Origin: a virus
Direction: 5' to 3' (one strand)
Length of the DNA stretch: 21,725 bases
Virus record (IMG/VR): IMGVR_UViG_3300007871_000073
Coordinates: 1-21,725 of that record
The position numbers and the translations under genes were made by a program. This document shows, one piece after another, positions 20,410 to 21,725 of the stretch; the first letter of the stretch is position 1, and every line of letters starts with the position of its first letter. The notes under the pieces are model-generated. The model searched no databases. It was not told the DNA's origin and worked only from the letters and a program-made list of their open reading frames with translations.

Positions 20410-20894
20410 ACGCAAATTTACCACGATGGATGTTCTCTTCAATGGCTGAACACTTCAGGACAGTAGCAAGTGGAATTAGCCTTCCATACTTCGTGGAAGG
20501 TGTTGATGAGGAAGAAGCTCTGGATTTTCAGAGAGACTCCTCATTGTTCCGGATGGATGGTCCATTTGCATTTCAAGGTAGTGGGGCTACATTGGACGAG
20601 TGGTACAAAGTAGAAATTCAAATCTTATTGACCGATCTCGTTGCCCTAACCAATGACAACGCTTACGACATTTATACGTGGGCAGGCGCTTTTCAAGGTT
20701 CAATGATGAATGACACACTGCCAATTTACCGGTATGGCAGTGGCGTAGAAGACGATCAATCCTTAATTGGATGCCTTGTGCCTGATAAAAGCGTAAAAAA
20801 CAATGTTCGTATTGCTTCTTACGGGATGATAGACAAAGACTGGCGAGTCAAGCAAGTCTCTGTTAATGGCAAATTTGTCCTTTGCCCTCTTTAA
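20406..20894 (+). CDS. Putative tail terminator / tail completion protein
   Basis: A 162-residue protein coupled by ATGA to the preceding gene. It begins LPRWMFSSMAEHFRTVASG, then LPYFVEGVDEEE, then SSLFRMDGPFAFQGSG and DEWYKVEIQILLTDLV. An N-terminal helix followed by a sheet, just upstream of the tail tube gene, is the usual position and fold order of the tail terminator that caps the tube at the head side. The C-terminal half (IYRYGSGVEDDQSLIGCLV, RIASYGMIDKDWRVKQVSV) is beta-rich. The function is inferred mainly from gene order. Confidence 0.5.
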   Translation: MNANLPRWMFSSMAEHFRTVASGISLPYFVEGVDEEEALDFQRDSSLFRMDGPFAFQGSGATLDEWYKVEIQILLTDLVALTNDNAYDIYTWAGAFQGSMMNDTLPIYRYGSGVEDDQSLIGCLVPDKSVKNNVRIASYGMIDKDWRVKQVSVNGKFVLCPL

Positions 20895-20919
20895 CCCATA
20901 ACAATTTAGGAGATTTTCA

Positions 20920-21725
20920 ATGGCGAGAATCCAATTAAGAAATACCACCATATACATCCAGGATGGATTAAGTGGGACTGGGCAAGTCGATATCGGCAAC
21001 TCGTCCCTCGCCACTCCAGCCGTCAGTGTTACAACTGAAGGCTCGACGGCTCCAACTGATGAGGTGCAAGTTATCGCACAGTATGTGCGAGCGCCTTCTG
21101 GTGGCACATATACTCTAACAGTTGATGATGGTGTCAATGACCCTGTTACCACGGCTGGAATTGCCTATGATGCTGTAGATACGGTGATTGAAGGTGCAAT
21201 TGATACAGCAATGACCAGTGCAGCATACCCATCATGGACAAACGCTGATATTAGTGTCTCTATGAGTGGGGCGGCTGGTCTTACTGATGGCACCGTGACT
21301 CTGACCTTCGACGGCACTTCGGTGGCTGGTAAGGACTGGCTCACATCGATTATTGATGGTGCAGCGCTAACTGGAACCACCGTTTCCAGCGGTACCAGTC
21401 TTGGGCTTCAAAGCCTGTCCTTAAATAGTGACGATACGGACCTGTGCCCTGTTGGCGCAAGATTCACGATTGCCACTGAGACTGGGACTCCGATTCACAC
21501 TGTCACAGCACGTGACAATACTTCGGATGATGCTAAGACTCTGCGAGTTGATGTGACTCCAGCAATTGTGTCCGCTGTTTCCGATGCTGATGTTATCACT
21601 TTCCTCCCTCAACGGATTGATGTCAAAATTGGCGAGGGAGACCTGACCTGGACCGAAAACCGAGAAATGATTTATGACCTGGATCGTGACCTGTTGGACA
21701 CCGTTCGACAAGGCGCGGAACAGCC
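20920..21725 (+). CDS. Tail tube (major tail) protein, 3' truncated by the window
   Basis: Starts at ATG 20920 with TTTAGGAGATTTTCA upstream and stays open to the end of the window (268 complete codons). It begins LRNTTIYIQDG, and the last visible part is QRIDVKIGEGDLTWTENREM, then YDLDRDLLDTVRQGAE. That segment closely follows the tail-tube pattern 'K-I-G-E-G-x-L-x-(W/Y)-x-E-x-R-x-x-x-Y-x-x-D-R-G-x-L-D-x-V-R-x-G'. Here the usual Gly in 'DRG' is Asp. Roughly residues 22-165 form an Ig-like extra domain (GGTYTLTVDDGVNDPVTT, GTVTLTFDGTSVAG) inserted before the region VGARFTIATETGTPIHTVTA. An abundant virion protein, consistent with codons shifted toward those of the capsid gene. Confidence 0.75.
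   Translation, partial: MARIQLRNTTIYIQDGLSGTGQVDIGNSSLATPAVSVTTEGSTAPTDEVQVIAQYVRAPSGGTYTLTVDDGVNDPVTTAGIAYDAVDTVIEGAIDTAMTSAAYPSWTNADISVSMSGAAGLTDGTVTLTFDGTSVAGKDWLTSIIDGAALTGTTVSSGTSLGLQSLSLNSDDTDLCPVGARFTIATETGTPIHTVTARDNTSDDAKTLRVDVTPAIVSAVSDADVITFLPQRIDVKIGEGDLTWTENREMIYDLDRDLLDTVRQGAEQ

Noticed and set aside
1-21725. CRISPR arrays, insertion sequences, integrase, attachment sites, rRNA
   Set aside because: No regularly spaced repeats, transposase or recombinase motifs, terminal inverted repeats or rRNA sequence were seen on either strand. The tRNA genes show no flanking direct repeat to suggest an attachment site.

Overview
This window is a piece of a tailed double-stranded DNA bacteriophage genome (Caudoviricetes type) or prophage. 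Every convincing gene is on the + strand. Genes are packed with ATGA or TAATG overlaps or very short gaps, and many have AGGAG-like ribosome binding sites, so the host is a bacterium. The host group cannot be named from the sequence alone. The core is a recognisable head and tail morphogenesis run: GpA-like large terminase, portal, DnaT-like adaptor, scaffold, P22-gp5-like major capsid protein, and at the far end a putative head-closure protein, a putative tail terminator and a tail tube protein cut by the window edge. A tail tube implies a long-tailed phage. No sheath gene is visible, so siphovirus versus myovirus is undecided.

Left end (1-2460): five tightly coupled genes, several of them apparently exported or membrane-bound. 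They are the end of a protein with an Ig/PKD-like strand region and a PDE-repeat linker, a signal-peptide-bearing papain-like cysteine peptidase, a signal-peptide-bearing thioredoxin-fold protein with a CAPC active site, a membrane protein with a CxxC loop (DUF1360-like), and a small protein with a hydrophobic C-terminus. I recognise no described system with this composition. It is the best candidate for something new.

RNA block (2462-3310): seven cloverleafs. They are tRNA-Pro(TGG), tRNA-Asn(GTT), a degenerate tRNA-like RNA with perfect stems but abnormal loops, tRNA-Met(CAT) with a small D-arm, tRNA-Ala(TGC) with the G3:U70 identity pair, tRNA-Glu(TTC), then a 94-codon gene, then tRNA-Thr(TGT).

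Head block (3387-10201): terminase, a small C-terminal zinc-ribbon protein, portal, adaptor, scaffold and capsid. The capsid gene lies between two strong hairpins and uses none of the AGA/AGG arginine codons common in its neighbours, which suggests very high expression. Scaffold and capsid begin with a similar peptide containing LEVTC.

Virion accessory block (10273-19725): two small tandem paralogues, a fibre-like C-terminal domain, a tiny YD-like repeat protein, a 729-residue virion protein with an inserted choice-of-anchor-like beta domain, a Cys-rich mini-protein, two tandem 605/630-residue beta-rich paralogues with a nested inserted module, a coiled-coil protein and three more virion-like proteins. 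A small membrane protein resembling BhlA/UviB holins follows. The connector and tail genes then resume. Accessory beta-domain insertion into virion proteins recurs across the window.
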